Shown here: positions 1 through 7,338 of the stretch, one piece after another
Numbering within the stretch: position 1 is the stretch's first letter
How the letters are laid out: each line of letters opens with the position of its first letter
IMG/VR virus record: IMGVR_UViG_3300027839_001529
Span: 1 to 28,817 of that record
Direction: 5' to 3' (one strand)
Length of the DNA stretch: 28,817 nucleotides
Origin: a virus
Translations under genes and position numbers: made by a program
Notes under the pieces: model-generated
What the model was told of the DNA's origin: nothing
What the model saw: the letters and a program-made list of their open reading frames with translations, nothing else
Databases searched by the model: none

Positions 1-303
1 TAAATGTTGCATATTGTCAGTAGAATTATATGCTAAACTTTTGCGTCTATATAATGGATTCTTATATGCACGTTGTAATGCTCTACCAACATTATTCCAA
101 CGTTTACTGTATAAACCACAGAAAGCAATAAGTGTATCGTCCTCGGTTATAACATGAAAACAATCATAGTCCTTCATATCAGTTATTAACCCTTGGTAAT
201 TTTCAACGTTATGTAAATTTTGCTCTGATAATGTTTGTAATTCTTTTTCTATAATACCCAATATTACTGGATCTGGATTATTAATAATTTCATTAATATC
301 CAT
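1..303 (-). CDS. Partial gene, possible GNAT-like acyltransferase (C-terminus outside window)
   Basis: An open frame of 101 codons runs leftward from an ATG at 303 to the window edge without a stop, so only the N-terminal part is seen. It begins MDINEIINNPDPVILG. Residues 48-66 (CFHVITEDDTLIAFCGLY and following) look like the beta-hairpin strands of a GNAT acetyltransferase fold, followed by a basic stretch (RAYKNPLYRRK). The start overlaps the 3' end of the radical SAM gene by 11 bases (its stop is at 293-295), which implies translational coupling and supports this frame being real. The GNAT reading is a pattern impression from the N-terminal part only. No acetyl-CoA binding motif can be confirmed because the rest is missing. 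It could equally be an unrelated phage hypothetical protein. I am fairly sure it is a gene and unsure of its function. Confidence 0.5.
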   Translation of the reverse strand, partial: MDINEIINNPDPVILGIIEKELQTLSEQNLHNVENYQGLITDMKDYDCFHVITEDDTLIAFCGLYSKRWNNVGRALQRAYKNPLYRRKSLAYNSTDNMQHL

Positions 304-1192
304 ATTCGTTTAACTTTATATTTTCAAAAAATGGAGCACATTTCCAATCTTTAGTAATACGTCCTCTATATTCACTACCTGAATCAACTACACCGTCATC
401 GTCAACTTCCCAATCAACAAAACGTATTAGAACATTGTTATATTCATATATAGTTCCAATTAATCCATAGGTTCCATCAACAGATGTCCTACCACTATTT
501 TGTACTGGTTGATCCGAAGGCTGTATATCAAATTTTTGTTTAAAAAGATCAATAAGTTCATTAATATTATATGTAGTATCTCCATCCATATGCCTGCCAA
601 TTTTGCCAACACTTTTAAAACGTAATATAGGTTTGACTCTTGGTTTATAATTTGTTTCTTCCATTATATTAAAAAACAAATTAACTTGATCATCGATTGT
701 ATGTTCATTAATACCTTTTGCAATAATAGTTCCTGTATTAATAATCATATTTTCTAACATACAATTACGAAGTGCTCTAATTTTTAAATTTGCATATTTT
801 CCACTATCAATAATTTTATAAACATCATCATCGCCGGCGCCATTCATTGAAATTAAAATAAGGCGCAGGCCAGCATTTTTAATTTCCTTAACATAATCTC
901 TATGCCCTAATTTTAACCCATTGGTTGTTAGACTGCACTTATGCCCAATCTTTTTAATATTACGAATAATATCAAATAAATCTTCACGCATTGTTGGTTC
1001 TGCACCAATAAGTCTAACATATATTCTATTAGGTAAACGTTCTAAAAATGAATATAATTTGTTAGCGTCCATATCAGGAAATGCACGATTAGGGATATAA
1101 CAATTGGCACATTCCATATTACAACGGTGGGTGAGATCTGCAACTAATGCAGTAAAAATATTATCTTCTGGTTCTGTTTCAAAATACTTCAT
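293..1192 (-). CDS. Radical SAM domain protein
   Basis: This 299-residue protein has the radical SAM [4Fe-4S] cluster motif CX3CX2C at C24, C28 and C31 (RCNMECANCY). It also has a GGEP-type SAM-binding motif in the variant form GAEPT at 63-67, a TTNG strand at 89-92 and an ISMNG strand around 114-118. These are the features of a partial TIM barrel of the MoaA/PqqE/HpnH-like superfamily. Only isolated cysteines occur downstream (C144, C285), so there is no multi-cysteine SPASM or twitch domain for auxiliary clusters. The substrate cannot be told from sequence. It lies 53 bases downstream of an SbmA/BacA-like transporter and overlaps the next gene by 11 bases, so the three are probably co-transcribed. 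The Shine-Dalgarno is weak (an AAGG about 14 bases upstream). QueE-type deazaguanine synthesis is unlikely because the cysteine spacing is the canonical CX3CX2C. The family call is firm and the role is unknown. Confidence 0.9.
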   Translation of the reverse strand: MKYFETEPEDNIFTALVADLTHRCNMECANCYIPNRAFPDMDANKLYSFLERLPNRIYVRLIGAEPTMREDLFDIIRNIKKIGHKCSLTTNGLKLGHRDYVKEIKNAGLRLILISMNGAGDDDVYKIIDSGKYANLKIRALRNCMLENMIINTGTIIAKGINEHTIDDQVNLFFNIMEETNYKPRVKPILRFKSVGKIGRHMDGDTTYNINELIDLFKQKFDIQPSDQPVQNSGRTSVDGTYGLIGTIYEYNNVLIRFVDWEVDDDGVVDSGSEYRGRITKDWKCAPFFENIKLNEYGY

Positions 1193-1216
1193 TACTAATA
1201 TTTACCTTACAGTTGA

Positions 1217-1236
1217 AGAGGGGTATTTGCCCCTCT
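1217..1236 (-). other. Stem-loop between transporter and radical SAM genes
   Basis: A perfect 7-bp G/C-rich inverted repeat (AGAGGGG at 1217-1223, CCCCTCT at 1230-1236) with a 6-base loop lies 9 bases past the transporter stop codon. It is not followed by a T-run on either strand, so it is not a classical intrinsic terminator. It may stabilise or process the mRNA, or partly attenuate expression of the downstream radical SAM gene. Confidence 0.45.
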
Positions 1237-1245
1237 CCTCTCTAA

Positions 1246-2277
1246 TTAAGCAATTGCGTACTTATCGAGATTTTTTTCGAATTCGTGCAAACGTTTCCAT
1301 ATGCTACGAAGTTCAGTTATTGTAGTCCAATTATGTAAGAATAATGCAAATCCACCATGTACTTTACTAAACGCATTACTAACTTGTACTACCACACCTA
1401 ACAATATTGCGCCAGTAAACAAACCTGGACCGATTATTAAGTATGGAACAATGACCATAAATTGGTCATACATAATCATCCATGTATCAAAATAACCATA
1501 ATGTAAATACAGCCTATGATAGTTAAATTTTATTCCTGTAAACAAACTTAATATAGTTTCGGGCTGTGCGTAGTTGGCTTTATCATCTTCGCCAAGTACT
1601 AAATCTTTTCTAAACGCCGCTTCTACTCTCTGATTATTGTATTCAAGTCCTGGTAATTTCCAACCTACAAACCATGAGATTATTAAACCACCCAATGATA
1701 CCGTGAGAGCTACCCAAACTAATGACCCAGGTATTTCACTAAAGAATGGGATTTCAACAGCACTACTTAAACCCCATAATACTGGAATAAATGCTACTAA
1801 TGTCATAATAGCTCTAACAACTTGTAAACCCAATGACTCTACAATTCGCGCAAACCGATTACAGTCTTCTTGAATACGCTGGGATGCGCCTTCTATTTCT
1901 TCCTTAACTGTACGCCAACGCGGTATGTAATTAAACGTTATTGCTTCGCGCCATCGCAGTCCATATACACGAGTAAACCAACCTGTTAGTACTGCTAATA
2001 CAACATAAGGGAATGCTAACACAACAAAAGATGGGTCACCTTCGAAGCCATTAGTCCAATAAGAAAGACTAATTAACTTATCGTAAAATAACGCAATACC
2101 TTCTGCTGAATTATCTTTATATGTTCCTGATGTTTGTAGTAAATCATAAAAGCCGCCATACCACTTGTTTATGGCTACTGTTATCTGTACTTGTATCCAT
2201 AAAGAGATAGCAAGTAAACCACCTCCGCCCCAGGCCCATAAGGCCCATTGTTTACTTCTAAAAAATGCTTTTAACAT
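1246..2277 (-). CDS. SbmA/BacA-family peptide transporter
   Basis: This 343-residue integral membrane protein matches the SbmA/BacA family of proton-driven inner-membrane peptide importers. In E. coli SbmA takes up microcins and proline-rich peptides; in rhizobia BacA handles host peptides and is linked to very-long-chain lipid changes. Diagnostic stretches are NKWYGGFYDLLQ (37-48), GASQRIQED (130-138) and the long family signature at 206-232 containing KLPGLE, QRVEAAFRK and LGEDD. The C-terminal NWTTITELRSIWKRLHEFE is also typical. Hydrophobic segments fall near 11-35, 83-107, 153-174, 185-206 and 268-304. No ATP-binding domain is attached or adjacent. It is shorter than E. coli SbmA (406 residues) because the N-terminal part is absent, as I would expect for the shorter proteobacterial homologues. 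A strong AGGAGG at 2282-2287 overlaps the gp46 stop, so it is translated together with gp46. It is not a core T4-like gene, so it is probably host-acquired. Confidence 0.9.
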   Translation of the reverse strand: MLKAFFRSKQWALWAWGGGGLLAISLWIQVQITVAINKWYGGFYDLLQTSGTYKDNSAEGIALFYDKLISLSYWTNGFEGDPSFVVLAFPYVVLAVLTGWFTRVYGLRWREAITFNYIPRWRTVKEEIEGASQRIQEDCNRFARIVESLGLQVVRAIMTLVAFIPVLWGLSSAVEIPFFSEIPGSLVWVALTVSLGGLIISWFVGWKLPGLEYNNQRVEAAFRKDLVLGEDDKANYAQPETILSLFTGIKFNYHRLYLHYGYFDTWMIMYDQFMVIVPYLIIGPGLFTGAILLGVVVQVSNAFSKVHGGFALFLHNWTTITELRSIWKRLHEFEKNLDKYAIA

Positions 2278-2285
2278 TATGCCTC

Positions 2286-4049
2286 CTACTCGTCCTCTTT
2301 AATAAACGAAGTAAATCCATTTTCTTTGATAACATTTAAAACATTTGATACGCGACCTATGAGTTCTTCGCGATGACTAATTAAAAATATATTCTTTTTA
2401 CGTTCTCTTGTTACTTTTTTTAGTACTGAGAGCGCCGCCTCTACTCCTGCTGTATCTGTTCCGTTATCAATCAATTCGTCAATAAACATTAAATTAACAG
2501 GTTCGTTTAAATTTTCAAATACATCTCTAAATGCCCAACTTAAACTTAAAATAAGCCTGTTCCGCTCACCACGCGACAAATTATCAAAATCTAACTCTCT
2601 ACCTAACTCTGTAATCTCAACACTAAGGTCACTTAAAAACTGTACTTCGTGTGGCAACCCAATTTTAGTTAAGTAATAATCTAATCTATTATTTAAGTAA
2701 GATAAATTTTGGTCAATAATACTCTTTCGTATGAAACTGTCCTTATTAATTAGCAGTTTTAACAAAAACTCTTGATGATTTTTTAAATCTTCTAACTGTT
2801 CGGTTGTATCATATTTAATGCTTTGCAGGCCACCTGATTTTAATTCTTCAATTTGTTCAATATGTGGATTTTTAGTTTTTAATTCTTTCTCTAAATTATC
2901 TGCAAGTCTACTAACACTATCTTGGTGATCATATGCATCACCTTTACCATCATAAAATGTATCTGGCACATCACCAGGATCACCAATTTTATCTAACTTA
3001 TGTTGTAACTTTTTTATCAGTTTTAAGGTTTCTTTTAAATTAATATTTGTACTATCTAATTTTTCTGTTAATTCATTAATAATTTTTTCATGTGCTTTAT
3101 CGTGAATGTCTTGGCCACATGTAAAACACGTATGATTTTTAGCAATTTCTAAATTATCCGAAATTGTATCAATCATTGATAAATCATTATTCTCTTGTCG
3201 GCTAAGCAATGCCATTTCTCTATTATAACGTCGAATGTCTGTGCTTTTTTGATTATAAATTTCTAGATCTTTATGTGCTTGAATCTCTATATCAATATCA
3301 ATTTCTGATAACTTTGTAAGTGCATCTTTATATCGATTAATAGTTAATGTATGTTCATCATCCCATTTATTACTTCTGTTTTGTGCTTTTTCAATTTGTG
3401 CTTCTATCTTTTCATTAGCATCTTGCACAGACTTTATTCTATAATTTTCTTCAGTAATTGATTCTTTATTTTCTTTAATTTGTTCTTTAAGTATTTCTGC
3501 TTTTTTGCTTAGTTCGGTAATACCAAGAAGTTCCTCAATAAATTCTCGTTGATCATTTGCCCTCATATTAAGGAAAGGTTCGGTATATGTATTAAGTGCT
3601 ACAATATGCTTAAACATTATTGAGCTCATTTTAATAATATCTTCAATTATTTTTTGGGTTTGTCGAATTTCTCCCTGAGCTTCATCAATTTCATCATCTT
3701 CATTTGCTTTATTATCTACATAAAATTTAAATTTATTTGGGCGTCTACCTCTTTCAATTTTATATTCATGATCGCCGGCAGTAAATGTTAAACTAACAAC
3801 CATGTTTTTACCATTAGTTTTATTAATAAGGTTATCTCGACGAATATTTGTTATTGCTGTTCCAAATAACGCATAACTAATGGCATTAACTAATGTAGTT
3901 TTACCGGTACCATTACGAGAACCATCGCTACCTAGATCAATGTTATTACCTAATACTAGTGTTAATTGGTCTTGATCAAAAGTAACGGCCTGCGTTACTG
4001 CACCAACGCTCATAAAGTTTTTTAATGTAATATTTTTAATTAATAACAT
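2286..4049 (-). CDS. 46: Recombination endonuclease subunit gp46 (SbcC/Rad50-like ATPase)
   Basis: gp46 is the ATPase of the T4 Mre11/Rad50-type complex. With gp47 it resects DNA ends for recombination-dependent replication and degrades host DNA. The 587-residue protein has Walker A GSRNGTGKTT (43-52), a long coiled-coil middle with a zinc-hook CXXC (C308, C311; CFTCGQD), the ABC signature LSRGE (491-495), Walker B NLMFIDE (519-525, catalytic E525) and an H-loop LISHRE (546-551). Length and architecture match T4 gp46. It starts 7 bases after the gp47 stop, and an AGGA ribosome site (4055-4058) overlaps that stop codon, so the two subunits are translated in tandem. A transporter gene follows after 8 bases. 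The assignment is secure. Confidence 0.96.
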   Translation of the reverse strand: MLLIKNITLKNFMSVGAVTQAVTFDQDQLTLVLGNNIDLGSDGSRNGTGKTTLVNAISYALFGTAITNIRRDNLINKTNGKNMVVSLTFTAGDHEYKIERGRRPNKFKFYVDNKANEDDEIDEAQGEIRQTQKIIEDIIKMSSIMFKHIVALNTYTEPFLNMRANDQREFIEELLGITELSKKAEILKEQIKENKESITEENYRIKSVQDANEKIEAQIEKAQNRSNKWDDEHTLTINRYKDALTKLSEIDIDIEIQAHKDLEIYNQKSTDIRRYNREMALLSRQENNDLSMIDTISDNLEIAKNHTCFTCGQDIHDKAHEKIINELTEKLDSTNINLKETLKLIKKLQHKLDKIGDPGDVPDTFYDGKGDAYDHQDSVSRLADNLEKELKTKNPHIEQIEELKSGGLQSIKYDTTEQLEDLKNHQEFLLKLLINKDSFIRKSIIDQNLSYLNNRLDYYLTKIGLPHEVQFLSDLSVEITELGRELDFDNLSRGERNRLILSLSWAFRDVFENLNEPVNLMFIDELIDNGTDTAGVEAALSVLKKVTRERKKNIFLISHREELIGRVSNVLNVIKENGFTSFIKEDE

Positions 4050-4056
4050 ATAAATC

Positions 4057-5106
4057 CTATAACGAATTATAAATTGCTACGAGAATATTTGGGTCAAATG
4101 TATCACTTCGTATATCTTGTAAATGCGTTATAACTATTTGATCAACGCTTTTAAATTGGATCTCCCCAATGCTTTCACCATCCTCATGCTCGGTATCTTT
4201 TGACGGCATTAAAACAAATTCTCGTAATTTATAAATTTGTGTAAATAGTTCTTTTATAAAATTTGCTTCATCATATGTAATATTAGTATCAATATTAACA
4301 CGCAAATTTCCTTTTATACTTAAATATTTTTCTGGATCATTTAATAATGAAGTTAATTTAAGTGTTTTATATGTTGGCTGATCTGGCCAAGTAATAAACA
4401 CTGGATCTTTGCCCCATTCAAACCACATCATTCCTCTTTCATCATCCCAAGCATCAGCATAATTATGAGGGAAAGCATTGCCCATATAAACAATATTTCC
4501 TTTAGTTTGTCGCTTATGAAAATGGCCGCTAAAAACTAAATCAGGGTTTGAAAGATGGCTATCATTAATAGTACCATGATCTGGCATTTTAACCATAGCA
4601 TTCATATAAAAGTTAGGCAACTCAAAGTGCCCAAACATATATTTACATTTAATTTTTTGAATCTTTTTCCATTCATTGCTAACTAGCCATGGCACGATCG
4701 CCACGTCACCTTTAATGAATGGATCATTAATTTGAGTAAAATTTGGGAGTAATTTATTAAACTCGATACTGTTTAGTTCTCGAGTATCCCTGTAATAAAG
4801 ATCGTGATTACCATTAATAAAGTATACGTTATTAAATGCATTGTTTAGTAATGTCAATGCCTTTAACGAGTAATTTAGTGTGCTTACATTAAGACTGGCC
4901 CTATTATGATGCCAATCTCCTAAAAAAATACATGTCTCGCAGTTGTTTTCTTTTGCGACATTAATAAACCATTTAACAAAGTTTAAGCAATCTTCGTTAT
5001 GTAATTTACTATTATTTTTTAATCCAAAATGGATATCTGTAAAACATGCTACTCTATTAAATAATGGTTCATCCTGTACTTTCTTCTTCCGACTTGGTTT
5101 TTGCAA
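4057..5106 (-). CDS. 47: Recombination endonuclease subunit gp47 (SbcD/Mre11-like nuclease)
   Basis: gp47 is the metallophosphoesterase nuclease partner of gp46. The 349-residue protein shows every motif of the Mre11/SbcD active site: DIH (24-26), GDWHH (63-67), GNHD (99-102), GH (159-160) and GHFH (194-197), which bind two divalent metal ions. The start appears to be a TTG codon at 5106, preceded by AGAGGAAG, lying inside the 3' end of the gp55 gene (38-base overlap). There is no methionine between this point and the first motif, and starting later would remove the first beta strand. An unusual start codon and overlap may lower its expression relative to gp46. The family call is secure and the exact start is less so. 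Confidence 0.93.
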   Translation of the reverse strand: MQKPSRKKKVQDEPLFNRVACFTDIHFGLKNNSKLHNEDCLNFVKWFINVAKENNCETCIFLGDWHHNRASLNVSTLNYSLKALTLLNNAFNNVYFINGNHDLYYRDTRELNSIEFNKLLPNFTQINDPFIKGDVAIVPWLVSNEWKKIQKIKCKYMFGHFELPNFYMNAMVKMPDHGTINDSHLSNPDLVFSGHFHKRQTKGNIVYMGNAFPHNYADAWDDERGMMWFEWGKDPVFITWPDQPTYKTLKLTSLLNDPEKYLSIKGNLRVNIDTNITYDEANFIKELFTQIYKLREFVLMPSKDTEHEDGESIGEIQFKSVDQIVITHLQDIRSDTFDPNILVAIYNSL

Positions 5107-5944
5107 TTGCTTCCTCTGAGGCTTTCATCTTTTGCTCTCGTTGAAGTTTTTGCTCTTCCTCATGTTTTATTTGTCTAGTAAAACTTGGCATAGCACCCGC
5201 TTCTTGGAGCATATCATCTCGAATGTTTTGGTTACGTTTTTCAACGTTCAATACACGGGTAAAACTATTTGTAATAGCCGCCGTATAATAAGCAAAAGGA
5301 TTTTGTGACTTACTTTCGTCAAACTGTAATCCTATTTGAGACAATTGCAATAATGCTTGGCCACGCATTTCATCAACATAAGTATATCCACGCCAGTTAC
5401 TACGCATACTATAACGTTCAACTAATTTAAGATACATCATAGCCAATTCGTTTGTTACCTTCCCAGTTAATAAATCAAATCTTCCATTTTTTAGACCGCC
5501 CTTCCAATGGCTACGGCCAACTTCTTTTAATTCATCGCCAACAAACGCATAATGTTTAAAGGGAGGGAATGGAACTTTAGTACGCCTATCTGCTTCTGTT
5601 TTTGGATTTTTCTTACGTGTTGAATCTTCTGGAATATGATCATAAGTCATTACACGAAAAACTAATTCTTCTAATTGAACATCATTATCAGGATCAACAT
5701 GAATATTAGATGCTTTAACAACTTTTCCGTCTTCCTTCATTCGTGCTACAATACCATCTTTAATACGCTTAGCCTTTGCTAATCTTGCTAATACAATATT
5801 TTCCTCAATAATATCATCAACGCTTGGCAAAATAATATCAAAATCATTATAACTTTTATCAATATAATAACAGAAACTAGTTTTTGACTTGTGTATCTGC
5901 AGAAGCATGTCTTTATTATTTAAATATTTTTGTCTTCTTGCCAT
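5069..5944 (-). CDS. 55: Late-transcription sigma factor gp55-like, with large insertion
   Basis: In T4, gp55 is a minimal sigma factor that directs host RNA polymerase to TATAAATA late promoters. Here residues 6-19 (KYLNNKDMLLQIHK) match the gp55 N-terminus. Residues 164-235 match its sigma region 2 core: NWRGYTYVDEMRGQALLQL, then FDESKSQNPFAYYTAAITN and the basic helix after it. T4 gp55 is 185 residues. This protein is 291, mainly because of about 125 extra residues between the two matched blocks. The C-terminus is a highly charged Glu/Lys tail and lacks the hydrophobic clamp-binding end (DFLYE-like) that T4 gp55 uses to contact the sliding clamp. It is the first gene behind the sigma70 promoter, with an AGGAG site 6 bases before the ATG. 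It lies opposite the late promoter it should recognise. Confidence 0.82.
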   Translation of the reverse strand: MARRQKYLNNKDMLLQIHKSKTSFCYYIDKSYNDFDIILPSVDDIIEENIVLARLAKAKRIKDGIVARMKEDGKVVKASNIHVDPDNDVQLEELVFRVMTYDHIPEDSTRKKNPKTEADRRTKVPFPPFKHYAFVGDELKEVGRSHWKGGLKNGRFDLLTGKVTNELAMMYLKLVERYSMRSNWRGYTYVDEMRGQALLQLSQIGLQFDESKSQNPFAYYTAAITNSFTRVLNVEKRNQNIRDDMLQEAGAMPSFTRQIKHEEEQKLQREQKMKASEEAIAKTKSEEESTG

Positions 5945-5968
5945 TATGTTCTCCTACCTATATTGTAT

Positions 5969-5997
5969 ATTATAATATATTTTCCTTGCAAGGTCAA
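5969..5997 (-). promoter_or_regulatory. Sigma70-type early promoter for the gp55-gp47-gp46 operon
   Basis: On the minus strand TTGACC (5992-5997) and a perfect TATAAT (5969-5974) are separated by exactly 17 bases, a near-consensus host sigma70 promoter. The start codon of gp55 lies 25 bases past the -10 box, after an AGGAG ribosome site. It reads leftward. The rest of the 105-base gap (5945-6049) holds only this and the divergent late promoter. Confidence 0.82.
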
Positions 5998-6020
5998 GTA
6001 AATTCTGAAGATTTTTTTAC

Positions 6021-6028
6021 GATAAATA
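6021..6028 (+). promoter_or_regulatory. T4-type late promoter (GATAAATA)
   Basis: GATAAATA, preceded by TTTAC, matches the T4 late promoter TATAAATA in all but the first base. From what is known of cyanophages, that base is less conserved in marine T4-like phages. It is followed by an AGGAG ribosome site (6036-6040) and the nucleotidyltransferase start at 6050. The same 10-mer ACGATAAATA recurs before gp25 (13110-13119), which strengthens the call. Confidence 0.75.
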
Positions 6029-6049
6029 AAGTTATAGGAGAATGATTTA

Positions 6050-6688
6050 ATGCGTATACTTGAATTGCTTGAAGCAACTACACAAAAAATCATTGCCATA
6101 TACCCTGGTAGATTCCAACCGTTCCATAAGGGACATGGTGCTGTATATAATTATCTTCGTAAACAATATGGAGGTAAGGGCGATGTGTTTATTTCAACTA
6201 GTGACGTTTCTGGCGGCGACAGACATCCAATGGGGTTTGCTGATAAAAAGCAACTTATGACCCTTGGTGGGGTCGACTCGAATGCAATTATACAAACAAA
6301 AAATCCATATAATGCTGTAGAAATTACAGGCAAATATGATCCAAAAAAGATTGTTGTCCTATACGTTGTAAGTGAAAAAGATATGGCCGAAGATCCTCGT
6401 TTTAGTTTTCCTGACTCGGGACAAAAAATGTTAAAAAGTGGAACAGGCCCAACACATTTTCAACGTTGGACTAATATGGAAGATGCTAAACCGTTTGCAG
6501 AACATAGTTACATTGGTACAGTACCAACATTTGAATTTCAAGTGTTAGGTAAACCAGCAACTAGCGCAAGCGAAATTAGAGCAAATTTTAAAACAGCAGA
6601 TGCCGAGGAACAAAAGGAAATGTTTATTGATTTATTTGGAAAATTTGATGAGAATGCATTCGACATGCTCAAAAAGAGGTTAGGATAA
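6050..6688 (+). CDS. HIGH-motif nucleotidyltransferase with probable capsid-targeting N-terminus
   Basis: This 212-residue protein belongs to the HIGH-motif nucleotidyltransferase superfamily (NMN adenylyltransferase and cytidylyltransferase relatives). It has GRFQPFHKGH at 20-29 and the C-terminal nucleotide-binding motif TSASEIR at 171-177, close to the ISxTxIR of the family. Substrate is not resolvable; NMN adenylyltransferase is the nearest pattern. The first residues, MRILELLEA, contain LLE|A (6-9), which fits the T4 prohead protease gp21 cleavage rule (I/L-x-E|) and resembles the capsid-targeting leaders of T4 Alt and internal proteins. The enzyme may therefore be packaged in the head and injected with the DNA (inference). 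It is the first gene behind a late promoter, with an AGGAG at 6036-6040. Its stop overlaps the next start as TAATG, so it is co-translated with baseplate genes. Confidence 0.82.
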   Translation: MRILELLEATTQKIIAIYPGRFQPFHKGHGAVYNYLRKQYGGKGDVFISTSDVSGGDRHPMGFADKKQLMTLGGVDSNAIIQTKNPYNAVEITGKYDPKKIVVLYVVSEKDMAEDPRFSFPDSGQKMLKSGTGPTHFQRWTNMEDAKPFAEHSYIGTVPTFEFQVLGKPATSASEIRANFKTADAEEQKEMFIDLFGKFDENAFDMLKKRLG

Positions 6689-7338
6689 TGCAATCAGACC
6701 CACGAGTTCGATTAACTTGTAAACATTCTATAGGGAAATCACTTGGCGCCGAGGTTAAAACAACCGATATCCTCGGCCCTTTACTAAATGACAATGGTGT
6801 AATTTTTCCTTATACACCAATGATTAATGCATCTTATGTTTCAAATTATGGAACGCATCAACCAACGCATAGTAATTTTGTATATAAATTTTTTCAAAAT
6901 CATTCTATGCAAGAAATTACTTGTTCTGCTGAGTTTACTGCGGCAACAACTGCTGAAGCAAAATATGCAGTAGCGGCATTGCATTTCTTTAAATCAGCAA
7001 TGAAAATGGGATTTGGAGAAAACGATAAAAATCGAGGGGTTCCACCACCTGTATTAAACTTTAGTGGATATGGCCCAGGATTTTTTAAAAATATTCCTGT
7101 AGTAATTTCTAACTTAAACTATGCATTAGATACTAGCACTGATTATGTTTTTGCAAGAATTGAAAATGCTCATGGCCAAATTAAAGGCGGCAATCCAATT
7201 GTAGACCAAACATTTATACCAATTAAAGTTACTTTTATTTTATCATTATCACCAGCATATAATACATATGAGACAAGAAAACAGTTTACAATGAAGGATT
7301 TTGTTAACGGTAAATTACTTGGAAAGGGGTTTAGTTAA
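6688..7338 (+). CDS. Baseplate tail-tube cap/initiator-like protein (gp48/gp54 type)
   Basis: This 216-residue protein lies directly before gp53. The internal pattern is typical of phage tube-like folds: a paired strand region YTPMINASYVSNYG (42-55), a segment SAEFTAATTAEAKYAVAALHFF (80-101) and a C-terminal PVVISNLNYALDTSTDYVF. This suggests the small tube-fold proteins that sit between hub and tail tube in T4 (gp48 and gp54). It is shorter than either T4 protein (364 and 320 residues), so a one-to-one assignment is not possible. It overlaps both neighbours as TAATG (6686-6690 and 7336-7340), with a GAGG ribosome site near 6675. Synteny gives most of the weight. Confidence 0.6.
   Translation: MQSDPRVRLTCKHSIGKSLGAEVKTTDILGPLLNDNGVIFPYTPMINASYVSNYGTHQPTHSNFVYKFFQNHSMQEITCSAEFTAATTAEAKYAVAALHFFKSAMKMGFGENDKNRGVPPPVLNFSGYGPGFFKNIPVVISNLNYALDTSTDYVFARIENAHGQIKGGNPIVDQTFIPIKVTFILSLSPAYNTYETRKQFTMKDFVNGKLLGKGFS

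Noticed and set aside
293-1192. QueE-type enzyme for 7-deazaguanine DNA modification
   Set aside because: It has the canonical CX3CX2C spacing and a full-length barrel, and no other queuosine or archaeosine genes are in the window.
1217-1236. Rho-independent terminator ending the gp55-transporter operon
   Set aside because: The stem is followed by TTCAACTG on the minus strand and CCTCTCTAAT on the plus strand, with no U-tract. The downstream gene is close and in the same direction.
1246-2277. ABC exporter with ATP-binding domain
   Set aside because: The protein has only the SbmA/BacA membrane part, and no Walker A/B follows. The adjacent ATPase is gp46, a Rad50-type protein with a zinc hook.
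5961-5985. AT-rich palindromic stretch as an operator
   Set aside because: The symmetry comes from the TATAAT box and surrounding TA-rich sequence; no independent repeated half-site was seen.
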